This document shows positions 17,095 through 24,920 of a DNA stretch of 64,000 bases, one piece after another. Below the pieces are notes generated by a model, which saw nothing but the letters and a program-made list of their open reading frames with translations, made no database searches and was not told where the DNA came from. Numbering within the stretch: position 1 is the first letter of the stretch; each line of letters starts with the position of its first letter. Source of the stretch: Acidimicrobiales bacterium (GTDB lineage: Bacteria > Actinomycetota > Acidimicrobiia > Acidimicrobiales > SZUA-35). The stretch lies in the NCBI GenBank assembly GCA_028285495.1, contig JANQPB010000026.1:126001-190000 (forward strand), read 5' to 3'. The position numbers were made by a program, and so were the translations under genes.

Positions 17095-18939
17095 CTACTG
17101 GCTGAAGGCGAGAAGCGCGCAGCCTGGCTCGATGGTGGTCTCGGCACTTGGAGCGAGGACGGGCCGGCCGTCGACGACCGCTCCGGCGATGTTCTGATGA
17201 GCAGTCCAGAGCTGGTTGCGGGCGTCGACGAAGCTGGCAGGACCGCCGGCGGCCACCGTGAGCTCGACGGGACGTCTCGTGTCGTCGACGACCAAAGCGT
17301 CGAGGACGGTCCCGAGCTCTGGTGTGACCAGCAGCCTGGCCAGAATGCGGGCCAGAATCGCATCCACTGGGAGAACAGGGGCGAACCCGGACAGGTGGGA
17401 GCTGCCGGTCCGTTCTCCACCGCCCTCGCCGATTGGTCCAGCGCTATCGGGGTTGATGAGATCGGCAACGACGAGGTTCGGTGCGACCGACATCTGTCTG
17501 ATGGCCATCAGGTCGAAGACGGCTGCGGCATCGGCGGCGTTCACGGCGTCCCGGCCCTCGGAGCCATCGACGGTGCTGGTGACAATGACCGCGTCGGGCC
17601 GTTGCTCGGCGACTGCTCGCTGCAGGGCGTCGACGTCGCGAGGCGGCCCCGGTAGGAACCGGACTGCGTCCGGTGTGACCCCGCGGGCAGCCAGGTCACT
17701 GGCCCGGATGCGCTCGGGGACCGGTGCGATGCTGGAGATCTCGATCGTCAGGTCGGTGATGGCCAGCAGGTCGGTGATGAGGGCGCTGGCGTTCCGATTC
17801 CACCCGACAACGGCGAGTGAGATGCGGCGACCTTTCGGCCCCCTCACCTCGACCGGGGAGCTCGTGCTCTGCTTGTGCTTGGTCCCGTCCCAGGGCAGCG
17901 TCACGATCCGATCCCCGGGCTTCAGCACCAGATCAGGGTCGAGGTCGACCCCTCCTGCTGCTGGCAGTGCTGCCACCGTGAGTTCGTCGCTCTCGCCGTC
18001 AATCGAGCGCAGTGATCTGCCCGCCCACGCCTCGCTGCGCCTGATACGAAGCCCCGAGGACTCGTCGAGCAGCCCGACGATCAGCACGGCCCAGCTCGGT
18101 TCCAACACCGTGAGCTTGAGGATGCTCGAGACCATGCTGTCGTCGATGATCGGATCGAAGAGGTCAGGGACCGTATCGGCCGCAGCGTTGGCGTTTCGGG
18201 TTTCCGTGAGCTCATAGAACACAGCCGGACGACCTGTGCGTGGCCGGTTCAGGAATCGAGCAAGGACCACGGCCCGCTTGATCACGTCGAGATCGACGGT
18301 CATCGGGTCGTGGACGTTGCCATCGTCGCGGACGACGGCGACGCTCCTGGCCCGCTCAACTCCCGCCCGGGCCAGGCGGTCCGGATCCCGGGGGTCACCG
18401 AAGAGGAGGTCGACTCTTGGCTGGCCCCGCCGGGGCAAAGCCGATCTCAGTGATGTCCGATCGTCATACAGGTCGGTCGGGGCGATGACCACGACGTGAC
18501 CGACCGGATCGGCGCTCACTCGGGCTAGCTCGTCGATGACGGTGGGCAGGCTCCATCGCCACCCGTCGAACACGATGTGGTCGACATGGCGAACCGAGGC
18601 CGTCGTTTGGTCGAGCCGGCTGAGCGAGCGGTCGACGACCTGGGTCAACACCTCGAACAAGATCCCGATGATCAGCACGACCCCACAGACGACCAGGATC
18701 GCGCCCAGGACTCGCGTGGCCCAGGTCTCGTCCTCGCGAACCGCACCCGGGTCCAGCAGGTGGATGAACGCCCACCAGGCGCCCTCGCCGTAGCTGTCGA
18801 ACTCGTCGAAGCCGTAGGACACGATCAGGCCCGCACCGCCTGTCAGAATCGCTATCGCGACGACCAGAAGCAGCAGCTTGCCCCAGACGCTCTGATAGAG
18901 CCGCCCGATCCGCTCGAAGACGCGACGACGCGTGGCCAT
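17095..18939 (-). CDS. CASTOR/POLLUX-like RCK-gated ion channel
   Basis: A 614-residue protein. Two membrane segments near residues 15-40 (LLLLVVAIAILTGGAGLIVS) and 75-100 (VLGAILVVCGVVLIIGILFE) flank a pore-helix-like loop (GAWWAFIHLLDPG). A long cytoplasmic part follows with two Rossmann/RCK-type regions (GHVVVIAPTDLYDD and ISLAVVGWNRNASALITDLL) and a TrkA-C-like piece (ELTVAALPAAGGVDLDPDLV). This is the architecture of CASTOR/POLLUX and related bacterial channels, which conduct cations under ligand control. ATG at 18939 is used; ATGs at 18951 and 18987 are alternatives. It lies inside the decayed element, so it could be cargo. Confidence 0.8.
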   Translation of the reverse strand: MATRRRVFERIGRLYQSVWGKLLLLVVAIAILTGGAGLIVSYGFDEFDSYGEGAWWAFIHLLDPGAVREDETWATRVLGAILVVCGVVLIIGILFEVLTQVVDRSLSRLDQTTASVRHVDHIVFDGWRWSLPTVIDELARVSADPVGHVVVIAPTDLYDDRTSLRSALPRRGQPRVDLLFGDPRDPDRLARAGVERARSVAVVRDDGNVHDPMTVDLDVIKRAVVLARFLNRPRTGRPAVFYELTETRNANAAADTVPDLFDPIIDDSMVSSILKLTVLEPSWAVLIVGLLDESSGLRIRRSEAWAGRSLRSIDGESDELTVAALPAAGGVDLDPDLVLKPGDRIVTLPWDGTKHKQSTSSPVEVRGPKGRRISLAVVGWNRNASALITDLLAITDLTIEISSIAPVPERIRASDLAARGVTPDAVRFLPGPPRDVDALQRAVAEQRPDAVIVTSTVDGSEGRDAVNAADAAAVFDLMAIRQMSVAPNLVVADLINPDSAGPIGEGGGERTGSSHLSGFAPVLPVDAILARILARLLVTPELGTVLDALVVDDTRRPVELTVAAGGPASFVDARNQLWTAHQNIAGAVVDGRPVLAPSAETTIEPGCALLAFSQ

Positions 18940-19155
18940 CGACCAGACCATAGTGCTCGAACCTCGGCCCTCCGGCTCTGAGCGCATGGGATCGGGACCG
19001 ACGACGTCGGGGGTCTGCCGCTGCAGACGTGACGACCAAGGAGATCACGGCCGCGGAGCCGAAGCCGAAGATCGCCATCGCATCGGGCTCGCTCCCTCGG
19101 CCACCTGCCGTGCCGGCTGTCCCGGCCCGACCCTGTCGACGAGATGCTGCGAGGG

Positions 19156-19356
19156 ATGAGCTGAGAGCCCGCCACGCCGACCGCTGGGTCGACGGCGATC
19201 TCGTGGTGACGACCCGCTACGGGACGCCGATCAATCGGAACAGCAGGCTCGCCAGCATGCGACGGTTCTGCGAGGCAGCCAGACTCGCATGATCACCGAG
19301 ACCCACCGCCATCAGCTCAAGGCGATCCCCGATCTCACCCCGGCGGACGATGAGCC
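19156..19356 (+). pseudogene. tyrosine integrase remnant, catalytic core deleted
   Basis: The first part (ELRARHADRWVDGDLVVTTR, then YGTPINRN and RRFCEAA) is nearly identical in pattern to residues about 282-315 of the intact integrase at 33172. It then jumps, out of frame, to MITETHRHQLKAIPDLTPAD, the integrase end. About 39 codons containing the RHT box are missing. The nucleophile Tyr of the intact enzyme (AETYRHQ) is His here (TETHRHQ). It is dead, and related to the neighbour element's integrase. Confidence 0.8.
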
Positions 19357-19385
19357 CTATCGACGAACTTGGGCCCGGCGAAGCT

Positions 19386-20183
19386 CTACGGGAACTCGAC
19401 GGTCAATCGAGGTGGATCGGTGGAGCTGTCGCCGGGACCGCGGTGGGCGTAGGAGAGTAGGAACTGCCCGCTTGTATCGGTGCGCACCTCGTCGAAGATG
19501 AACATGGCCACCGCCGTCGCCCCAGGCGCGATCTCCGGTGTCGCAGCATCGATAGGCGACTCCTGGCGGCCATCGGCGTTCGAAGTGAACGCCGACTCCC
19601 AGAACAGCAACAAGTCGTCCCGGTCGCTTTCGTTGCGCGCTTCGATCATGACAACGCGAACGCCTGAGGCCGATCGGTAGATCAGCCCACTCACGGCGAT
19701 GTCGCTGGCCGTCGCTGGTTCGGCCGCAAAGATGCGCTCGGACATCGGGCTGCCAGCGATGTCGAAGTCCTCGACCCCGGCAGAGGAAACCTGGATGTTG
19801 TCGATCGTGATGTCGTCCTCGCCTCGAGTTCGCAGGATCGCAGAGTCTTGATCAACGATCGCCTCGGTCGGCTCCCCGAGTCCGTAGACCAACCGAGACT
19901 CGACCAAGTAGTTCGCATACATGCTCGCCGGCGAGTCTGGTGCGGCACTGGTCGTCGGACGCCTGGCAGCGATGTCCTGAAGGTACGTCACGGCTATCTC
20001 GGGAAGACCGCCTACAGGCTCGGGCTCGGTGTCGGGAGGCGCCGTGGTCGTGGTGCTCGTCGTCGGGTCCGCAGCAACCGATGACTCGACGACAGCCTCA
20101 GTCTCCGGACCCGCATCGGCCGAACAGGCTGCAAGAGTCCACCACGATGCCGCCATCATCGCCAAGAATGTCAGCCGCCTCAT
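19386..20183 (-). CDS. secreted lipoprotein of unknown function
   Basis: A 265-residue protein with an N-terminal signal (MRRLTFLAMMAASWWTLAAC) ending in a lipobox LAAC at residues 17-20. A Thr/Ser/Pro-rich linker (TTSTTTTAPPDTEPEP) and an extracytoplasmic domain follow. The domain holds beta-rich segments such as AVSGLIYRSASGVRVVMIEA and GATAVAMFIFDEVR. I do not recognise the domain. It sits between the dead integrase and the attachment remnant, the same slot as the NTPase gene in the intact element, so it is likely element cargo. ATG at 20183. Confidence 0.7.
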   Translation of the reverse strand: MRRLTFLAMMAASWWTLAACSADAGPETEAVVESSVAADPTTSTTTTAPPDTEPEPVGGLPEIAVTYLQDIAARRPTTSAAPDSPASMYANYLVESRLVYGLGEPTEAIVDQDSAILRTRGEDDITIDNIQVSSAGVEDFDIAGSPMSERIFAAEPATASDIAVSGLIYRSASGVRVVMIEARNESDRDDLLLFWESAFTSNADGRQESPIDAATPEIAPGATAVAMFIFDEVRTDTSGQFLLSYAHRGPGDSSTDPPRLTVEFP

Positions 20184-20381
20184 CTCCCAGCTCCAAGCTG
20201 GTCGTCGGTCCGACAGCTCTGCATGGTGCCCCCCTTCCTGGTGCGACTGAGAGCCCTCGGGTTGCCGATGGCGGGTGCGGCCACAAGCTCCAGGGCATCA
20301 GTTGGGGTGCTAATCCCCGATTCCGGATCCCGTGATCACGTCCCCTGCCGCTCGCACCCAGCCTGACCCGGGGTGTCGTGG

Positions 20382-20423
20382 TGGACCGTACTGGACTTGA
20401 ACCAGTGACCTCTTGCGTGTGAG
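20382..20423 (-). repeat. tRNA-Val 3' fragment (attachment remnant)
   Basis: Forty-one of 42 bases match the 3' half of the tRNA-Val gene at 36050-36091; the single mismatch is in the anticodon stem. The match extends leftward in patches into the neighbouring ~90 bases (a GGCATCAGTTGGGGT block and CTCGCACC), which are also seen left of the intact tRNA. Those bases are therefore element-borne attachment arm sequence. Confidence 0.8.
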
Positions 20424-20440
20424 AAGGTGCGGAGTCGACA

Positions 20441-20520
20441 AACGACCAGGACGCGTTGCCCCCACTCCCCACCCGAGCCACCGAGAACGGCCGCCGTCGG
20501 GCGCTGATGGCTACGGTTCG
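20441..20520. repeat. dispersed repeat, copy 2
   Basis: Same ordered blocks as at 14417-14500, including an identical GTCGGGCGCTGATGGCTACG. It starts about 18 bases right of the attachment remnant at 20382. Confidence 0.55.
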
Positions 20521-20617
20521 GGCTACGCCCAAGCCCATCCGACCCTCTCCATCTTGCCGGGGTTGTCGAGCGGTCGACCCACTCGGAAACGGGCCGGTTT
20601 GAGCACCGTGGGTGCGA

Positions 20618-21568
20618 CTATGGAGCCGGGACACCAAGCTGACCAAGGTGGGGAGGCTCGTTACTCGCATCGCCTTTGATGATGGGTCGGAGGATGGCGG
20701 TGGCGTAGCCGATGATTGTGATGCCGACGGTGACGAAGAGGATGAGCTGGCCGGCCGAGGCGTTTGGGTCGCCGTTGATGAGCATGGCGGCGGCCATGGT
20801 CCCAACAGCGACGGTGGTGAGTACGAACCAGACGACGAGGCCACGGTGGAGAACAGTGGCCCAGCTGCGACCACGCCGCAGTCCGACTGCGGCCAGGATC
20901 GTGGCTGGGAGGTAGACCCCCAGGTCCAACAGCACGATCAGCCAGTACATCGCCGGGTCTGTGGCGAGCTCGGCGGGGAGCGGTTCGTTCGTGATGCTGT
21001 TGACGAGACCGGGTAGGTAGCGGGCGAGGACGAACGCTCCGAGACCGAGCGCAACCCAGCCGTGCCATTCGGCCAGGTCGCGCCCCCTCGCAAGTCCGCG
21101 CAGCGACTGGCGTTGTTCGATCCGCCAGGCAAGGCCCGCCAGCAACCACCCGCCGATGAAGATCCCCAACTGCAGGACCAGCACCGGTGGGTAGTTCAGG
21201 TGGTCGGGACCGGCCACGTACTGGACGAACATGTAGGCCATGTAGCCCGTTGGTCCAAGTGCCAGCGTCGGCGCAGCCGCATGGTTTCGGAGGGCCAGGA
21301 TCCCGATCGCTGCCGTCGTGGGGGCAACGACGAACAGCGAGGCGGCGTCGAGTCCGATGGTCTGGTTGCGCATCGTTTCGGAGACGGGATAGTCGATGGC
21401 GTCGGCCAGAAGGGGCCCGAGGATTGAGTTGACTGCGAGCGCGATCGCTAGGGCCACGAGTCCGCAACCCAACACGAGAAGGCCGCTATCGGCAGTCGAC
21501 GAGGAGAACGTCGCTGCCGAATCGTCTCCGACTTTCGAATGTGACGAGTGAACGCCTTCGATCGTCAT
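20618..21568 (-). CDS. multi-span membrane protein of unknown function
   Basis: A 316-residue protein with about eight hydrophobic spans: LLVLGCGLVALAIALAV, ASLFVVAPTTAAIGILAL, VLVLQLGIFIGGWLLAGLA, VALGLGAFVLARYLPGLV, MYWLIVLLDLGVYLPATILA, GLVVWFVLTTVAVGTMAA and LILFVTVGITIIGYATAI are examples. Conserved-looking loop features are PTGYMAYMFVQYVAGPDHLN and NPDASA-type. No known transporter motif is visible. The N-terminus is Ser-rich and cytoplasmic. ATG at 21568. It stands alone, divergent from the gene at 21805. Confidence 0.65.
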   Translation of the reverse strand: MTIEGVHSSHSKVGDDSAATFSSSTADSGLLVLGCGLVALAIALAVNSILGPLLADAIDYPVSETMRNQTIGLDAASLFVVAPTTAAIGILALRNHAAAPTLALGPTGYMAYMFVQYVAGPDHLNYPPVLVLQLGIFIGGWLLAGLAWRIEQRQSLRGLARGRDLAEWHGWVALGLGAFVLARYLPGLVNSITNEPLPAELATDPAMYWLIVLLDLGVYLPATILAAVGLRRGRSWATVLHRGLVVWFVLTTVAVGTMAAAMLINGDPNASAGQLILFVTVGITIIGYATAILRPIIKGDASNEPPHLGQLGVPAP

Positions 21569-21804
21569 GACCCAATCCTTCGGGTTGGCCTCCGTTGGCG
21601 AGAGGGCGGGTGAGGTACAGGTTCATCCTCGCTCGCGGCAGGCGTGACCGGTAGGGACCATCGACCGCGCTCGGCCACCGAGCGTGATGAAGCCCAGAGC
21701 TGATGGGCTGCGAGTGTGGTTGGAACACACAGCTCAGGGCGTGGCTCGGACCGCGGAGCCGACGGGCCCCGGACCGAAGGAAGGACCATCGACCCTGGAG
21801 GCTG

Positions 21805-22326
21805 ATGAAGGAACGACGGAGCATCGAAGCCAAGTTGATCCGCAGCCAGAGAGTGATCGTCGTGTCGCCGCCAACCTCGCTCAGCACCAAGATCGGTGTC
21901 GGCGTGCTCGGCTTCGTCGGAGTCACCGCCGTGGCCGGCGGGGTGGAAATGGTCCTGTTCCCCCAAGGCAACGTCTTCGTCAAGGGAGAGTGGCTCGATT
22001 CTCTGCCGGTCGGGAGCTACCGGTTGCCAGGCATTGCGCTCGGCGCTGGGCTCGGTCTCGGATCGTTGGCTACGGCGCTCGGGCTGCACCGCCGCCCGAA
22101 CTGCCCGCTGTTCCGCCGGGTCGAGGAGGCGACCGGGCTGCACTGGTCGTGGGCCGGGACCGGCGCGATGGGCGCGGGCCTCGCCGGCTGGATCCTGCTC
22201 GAGGTCGCCTTGATCCCCGAACGTTCCGCTCTCGAAGCGCTCTACGGCGCACTCGCCGCCGGGCTGGTCGGGCTGACCGCAAGCCCGTCGTTCCGCCAGA
22301 CCCTCCGACTGACGGACCCATCATGA
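21805..22326 (+). CDS. four-span membrane protein of unknown function
   Basis: A protein of about 173 residues starting MKERRSIEAKLIRS, with spans near residues 30-52 (KIGVGVLGFVGVTAVAGGVE), 76-95 (LPGIALGAGLGLGSLATALG), 118-138 (GTGAMGAGLAGWILLEVAL) and 148-165. A GGAGG run just upstream of the ATG supports this start, though a GTG at 21850 is also possible. It is coupled by ATGA to the tiny gene at 22323. Family not recognised. Confidence 0.55.
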   Translation: MKERRSIEAKLIRSQRVIVVSPPTSLSTKIGVGVLGFVGVTAVAGGVEMVLFPQGNVFVKGEWLDSLPVGSYRLPGIALGAGLGLGSLATALGLHRRPNCPLFRRVEEATGLHWSWAGTGAMGAGLAGWILLEVALIPERSALEALYGALAAGLVGLTASPSFRQTLRLTDPS

Positions 22327-22445
22327 GAACGACGCTCACGCTGTGGTCGGCCGCCACTTTCGCCCTGTTGTGGGTCGGGTTCGTCGTCGTCCTCGACGAT
22401 GGCCGCGACCTCAAATCGATCGACCGGTGGATCGACAGGCATTAA
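22323..22445 (+). CDS. tiny single-span membrane protein
   Basis: A 40-residue frame (MRTTLTLWSAATFALLWVGF, then VVVLDDGRDLKSID) that overlaps the stop of the gene before it (ATGA). One hydrophobic helix is followed by a charged tail. The coupling and composition argue that it is real. Function unknown. Confidence 0.5.
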   Translation: MRTTLTLWSAATFALLWVGFVVVLDDGRDLKSIDRWIDRH

Positions 22446-22719
22446 CTCCCAGTTCGAGCTGGCCTCTGGGTCCTCTTCCCACCGATCGTGATCGGTGTGA
22501 AGGCATGGGACCTCGTCTTCGACAACGCTACGAGTAGTCGGAGTCGTGGCCCTGCTGATCTGGACGGTCGCCTCGGCGGCAAGCCTGATTCGACTCGTCG
22601 CCGATTGACACCAATCGAGAGCACCGAGTTGCCAACCAAGGGCGACAGCCGACCCCGCACGGGAACGGCATACCCGAGCGCTCGGAAACGCTCAAGTGCT
22701 AACTCTGAAGCTGCTTCGG
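22446..22719. other. gap left of the attachment site; holds copy 2 of the 20-bp repeat
   Basis: No gene recognised. The repeat at 22674-22693 matches 15531-15550. The rest is without visible signal. Confidence 0.4.
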
Positions 22720-22762
22720 TGGACCGTACTGGACTTGAACCAGTGACCTCTCGCGTGTGAGG
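22720..22762 (-). repeat. attL: tRNA-Val 3' direct repeat
   Basis: Forty-three bases identical to 36050-36092, the 3' half of the tRNA-Val gene from the anticodon loop to the last base of the acceptor. The two copies form the direct repeats expected at the ends of an element integrated at this tRNA by the integrase at 33172. Confidence 0.9.
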
Positions 22763-23072
22763 TCCATGCGAAGGTCCCAGAGACAGTCGGGGCACACGGC
22801 AGCTCAAGGCTGAGAGGCCACCAGGGTCCGCAGGTGTCCGGCGGCGATCGGGACCGACGGGCATCACCACGGGCATCAACGGATGGACTACTTCGGCGAT
22901 GACTGTCGAGCAGCGGGTCCCGGGGAAACGCCAGCTGCCCAGGAGTCCAATCAGAACCGAGGGAGCGGTGTGCCTGAGCGGCGGGTGCTCCGAATAGCAC
23001 CGGACCAGCTAATTGGCCGGTTGGCGAACTAGAGTAGCAAACTTCTCTTGATGAAGGGAGGGTTCCTGGGGC
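22763..23072. other. left inner end of the AICE, no gene
   Basis: About 310 bases between attL and the LysR start. It shows no recognisable gene; it should hold attachment arm sites and the LysR promoter. A purine-rich run (AAGGGAGGG) upstream of 23073 is the likely ribosome site. Confidence 0.4.
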
Positions 23073-23984
23073 ATGCGAATTGAAGATGTCAATCTAGTAC
23101 TGAGCGTCGCGCTCCACAGCAACATGACGAAGGCCGCTGCAGAGTCCTACGTGGCCGTTCCGACCCTTAGTGAAGCGGTCAAACGAGTCGAGCGCGAGCT
23201 AGGAATCACCATCTTCAATCGCAGCAACAGGGGCGTGACGCTAACTCCTGATGGCCGACGCATCCTAGACCACCTGAGAAGCTTGGCCGAGGCGGACGTC
23301 AGACTGCGCACGGCCGCCCTCGGACCACTCCGCAACGCGACGTTCACGGTCGGAAGTCCGCAGACAGCATGGTCTGAGCTATTGCACTACGCCGATCAGC
23401 GGTCAAGGACGGGCATTCGATTCCGACCGGCCAATATCGATCACTACTCACCCGCCCAACAGTTGCTAAGCGGCTCAGTCGATCTTGCACTACTCCCGGC
23501 ACCCTCGGACTTCGACAGCAGGTTGCAGCGGAAGCCCCTGTTCTACGAGCCCCGGCTCGTTAGCGTTTCTAGCTCTTCCCCGCTCGCCGAAACCAGGTCC
23601 GCACGGCTTGAAGACTTCGATCGCCTACGTTGGCTCGGTGCACCTCCCGGCGCCGACCAGCTGTACACCGCTACGCACCGATGCGATGACATTAGGGGGG
23701 GCCGACCAAAGCGCCTAGGTCGCCACGTGTCACACCCGATGGAGGTACTAGCCGCCATCAGGTCGGGCGAGCTGATAGTCGGTACGTCGCGATCGTTCTC
23801 ACGTATGTTTAACCTCACCGACGGACGGATCACTGACGTAGAAATCAGCGGAGCACCCCCTTGGCAGGTGGACCTAGTTTGGTGCCCAACGACTGGCAAC
23901 GTCGGAGAGCAAGGCTTCGAAGGGTCCTGGCAAGTGCTGCGCGAAGCGGTCGATCGGTTCGACGAGCTGCTCCCTACGCCCTAG
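23073..23984 (+). CDS. LysR-family transcriptional regulator (AICE cargo)
   Basis: A 303-residue LysR-type protein. The N-terminal winged helix-turn-helix is clear: NLVLSVALHSNMTKAAAESY, VAVPTLSEAVKRVERELG, then FNRSNRGVTLTPDGRRIL. The co-inducer domain follows (FTVGSPQTAW, SVDLALLPAPSD, GELIVGTSRSF). One departure is that the usual SQ(S/P)-A-S-x-I recognition pattern reads VPTLSEAVKRVE. Codon use is less GC-biased than in the chromosome, which suggests recent transfer. LysR proteins usually sit next to the genes they control; the nearest are the duplicated unknown pair at 24209 and 24921, on the same strand. Confidence 0.85.
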   Translation: MRIEDVNLVLSVALHSNMTKAAAESYVAVPTLSEAVKRVERELGITIFNRSNRGVTLTPDGRRILDHLRSLAEADVRLRTAALGPLRNATFTVGSPQTAWSELLHYADQRSRTGIRFRPANIDHYSPAQQLLSGSVDLALLPAPSDFDSRLQRKPLFYEPRLVSVSSSSPLAETRSARLEDFDRLRWLGAPPGADQLYTATHRCDDIRGGRPKRLGRHVSHPMEVLAAIRSGELIVGTSRSFSRMFNLTDGRITDVEISGAPPWQVDLVWCPTTGNVGEQGFEGSWQVLREAVDRFDELLPTP

Positions 23985-24208
23985 GTGCAGCTACCGAGTC
24001 GCTTCACAACCTTTGAGATACCCAAAGGCTGTCAGTCAGGATCTTCTAATTCACTAACTGACCTGAAGACCTCATACTTGCGGGAAGAGGTTTGATGGAC
24101 CGATCGGTCCTGGGGCAGTTGATCCCCACGCCTGATTCAGCGCTCGATTGCCAGAGTCAGATCTGACCCTCTTGAGTCGTCCACGGCTTGGAACGCAGAG
24201 GAGGCCCT

Positions 24209-24904
24209 GTGGAGATACGAATAGACGGATTCCATTGCTATCTGGAGTCGACTTCCGGACGACGTGCCCGCAGGAGGAATCGAGTGAGGCGGCGCGGTTC
24301 CGACGAGGTAGCGTTTTTTCTGGCGGTTTTAGGCCTGGACGGGTCGGCCCCAGACGGTGGACGATACACGGAAGAGCAGTCCTTCCGCATCCGCTCCAAA
24401 AGCGACGTGGACTCGAATGAGTCCCACACTTTCGAGCATCCGATCTCGGTGAGGACCACGCCGGGCTCCAGTTCACGCCTCGTCGAGGTGCATGCGCTCG
24501 GATATGAGCTTGACGGCGCTGGATCTGTAGATGGCTTGGCGAGCGACATTCATGACGCGATCCGAGCAGAGATCGAGCGTGAATTGGCACCTGGCACGCC
24601 GACGAGGCCCTACCGACTGTTCAGAAGATTCGGACTAAAGGACAACCTCAACCAGGGCGTCATCCAGCACGACATGCTGTGGACAGACGTCTGGCACGTC
24701 GACCTCGACAACCCACTGGAGGGGGGTCACGAGCCTGCGCCCAACGTCCGGACTATTCCCGAAGGTAGCCGCCAGTTCCTCAAGATAGGTAGACCGACGA
24801 TAGAGCTCTTCGATGTCGAACCAGGCTTCCGAATCGAAAGAAGGACATACAACACGCCCGAACAGTACAGCATTTACAGCTTCGACACGCGATACGTCGC
24901 CTAG
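24209..24904 (+). CDS. unknown protein, first of a tandem paralogous pair
   Basis: A 231-residue protein with no family I recognise. GTG at 24209 is chosen because AGAGGAGG precedes it and because it aligns with the start of its neighbour (VEIRIDGFHCYLESTSGRR against MLQISINGLHCIDESTSGRR). Shared motifs along both proteins are HC..ESTSGRR, GSDE-AFF, YT-EQSFRIRS, VDS-E-H-F, SRL-E-H, HD-LW-D-WHVDL, PLEGG and FRIERRTY. The beta-rich look and the DE-x-FF motif suggest a beta-sandwich domain. There is no signal peptide or membrane span, so it is cytoplasmic. It is AICE cargo, downstream of a LysR gene. Confidence 0.65.
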   Translation: MEIRIDGFHCYLESTSGRRARRRNRVRRRGSDEVAFFLAVLGLDGSAPDGGRYTEEQSFRIRSKSDVDSNESHTFEHPISVRTTPGSSSRLVEVHALGYELDGAGSVDGLASDIHDAIRAEIERELAPGTPTRPYRLFRRFGLKDNLNQGVIQHDMLWTDVWHVDLDNPLEGGHEPAPNVRTIPEGSRQFLKIGRPTIELFDVEPGFRIERRTYNTPEQYSIYSFDTRYVA

Positions 24905-24920
24905 ACTGCAGGACTTCACG

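Larger units (their letters stand above)
15576..20423. mobile_element. decayed integrative element (older insertion)
   Basis: Bounded by tRNA-Val 3' fragments at 15576 and 20382. It retains a truncated integrase (19156-19356) followed by one gene and then the attachment repeat, the same integrase-cargo-att order as in the intact element at 22720-36092. The Rep, FtsK and excisionase genes are gone. Remaining genes: a double SnoaL-like protein, a tiny membrane peptide, a CASTOR/POLLUX-like channel and a lipoprotein. Some of these may be cargo. Confidence 0.55.
20382..22762. mobile_element. short segment between attachment repeats (second remnant)
   Basis: Flanked by tRNA-Val 3' fragments at 20382 and 22720. 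It holds only three membrane-protein genes and no integration or transfer gene. It could be the leftover of an element that lost its core, or host DNA trapped between insertions. Confidence 0.4.

Noticed and set aside
20382..20423. Second functional tRNA-Val gene
   Set aside because: Only the 3' half is present; no 5' acceptor, D-arm or 5' anticodon strand follows on the right.
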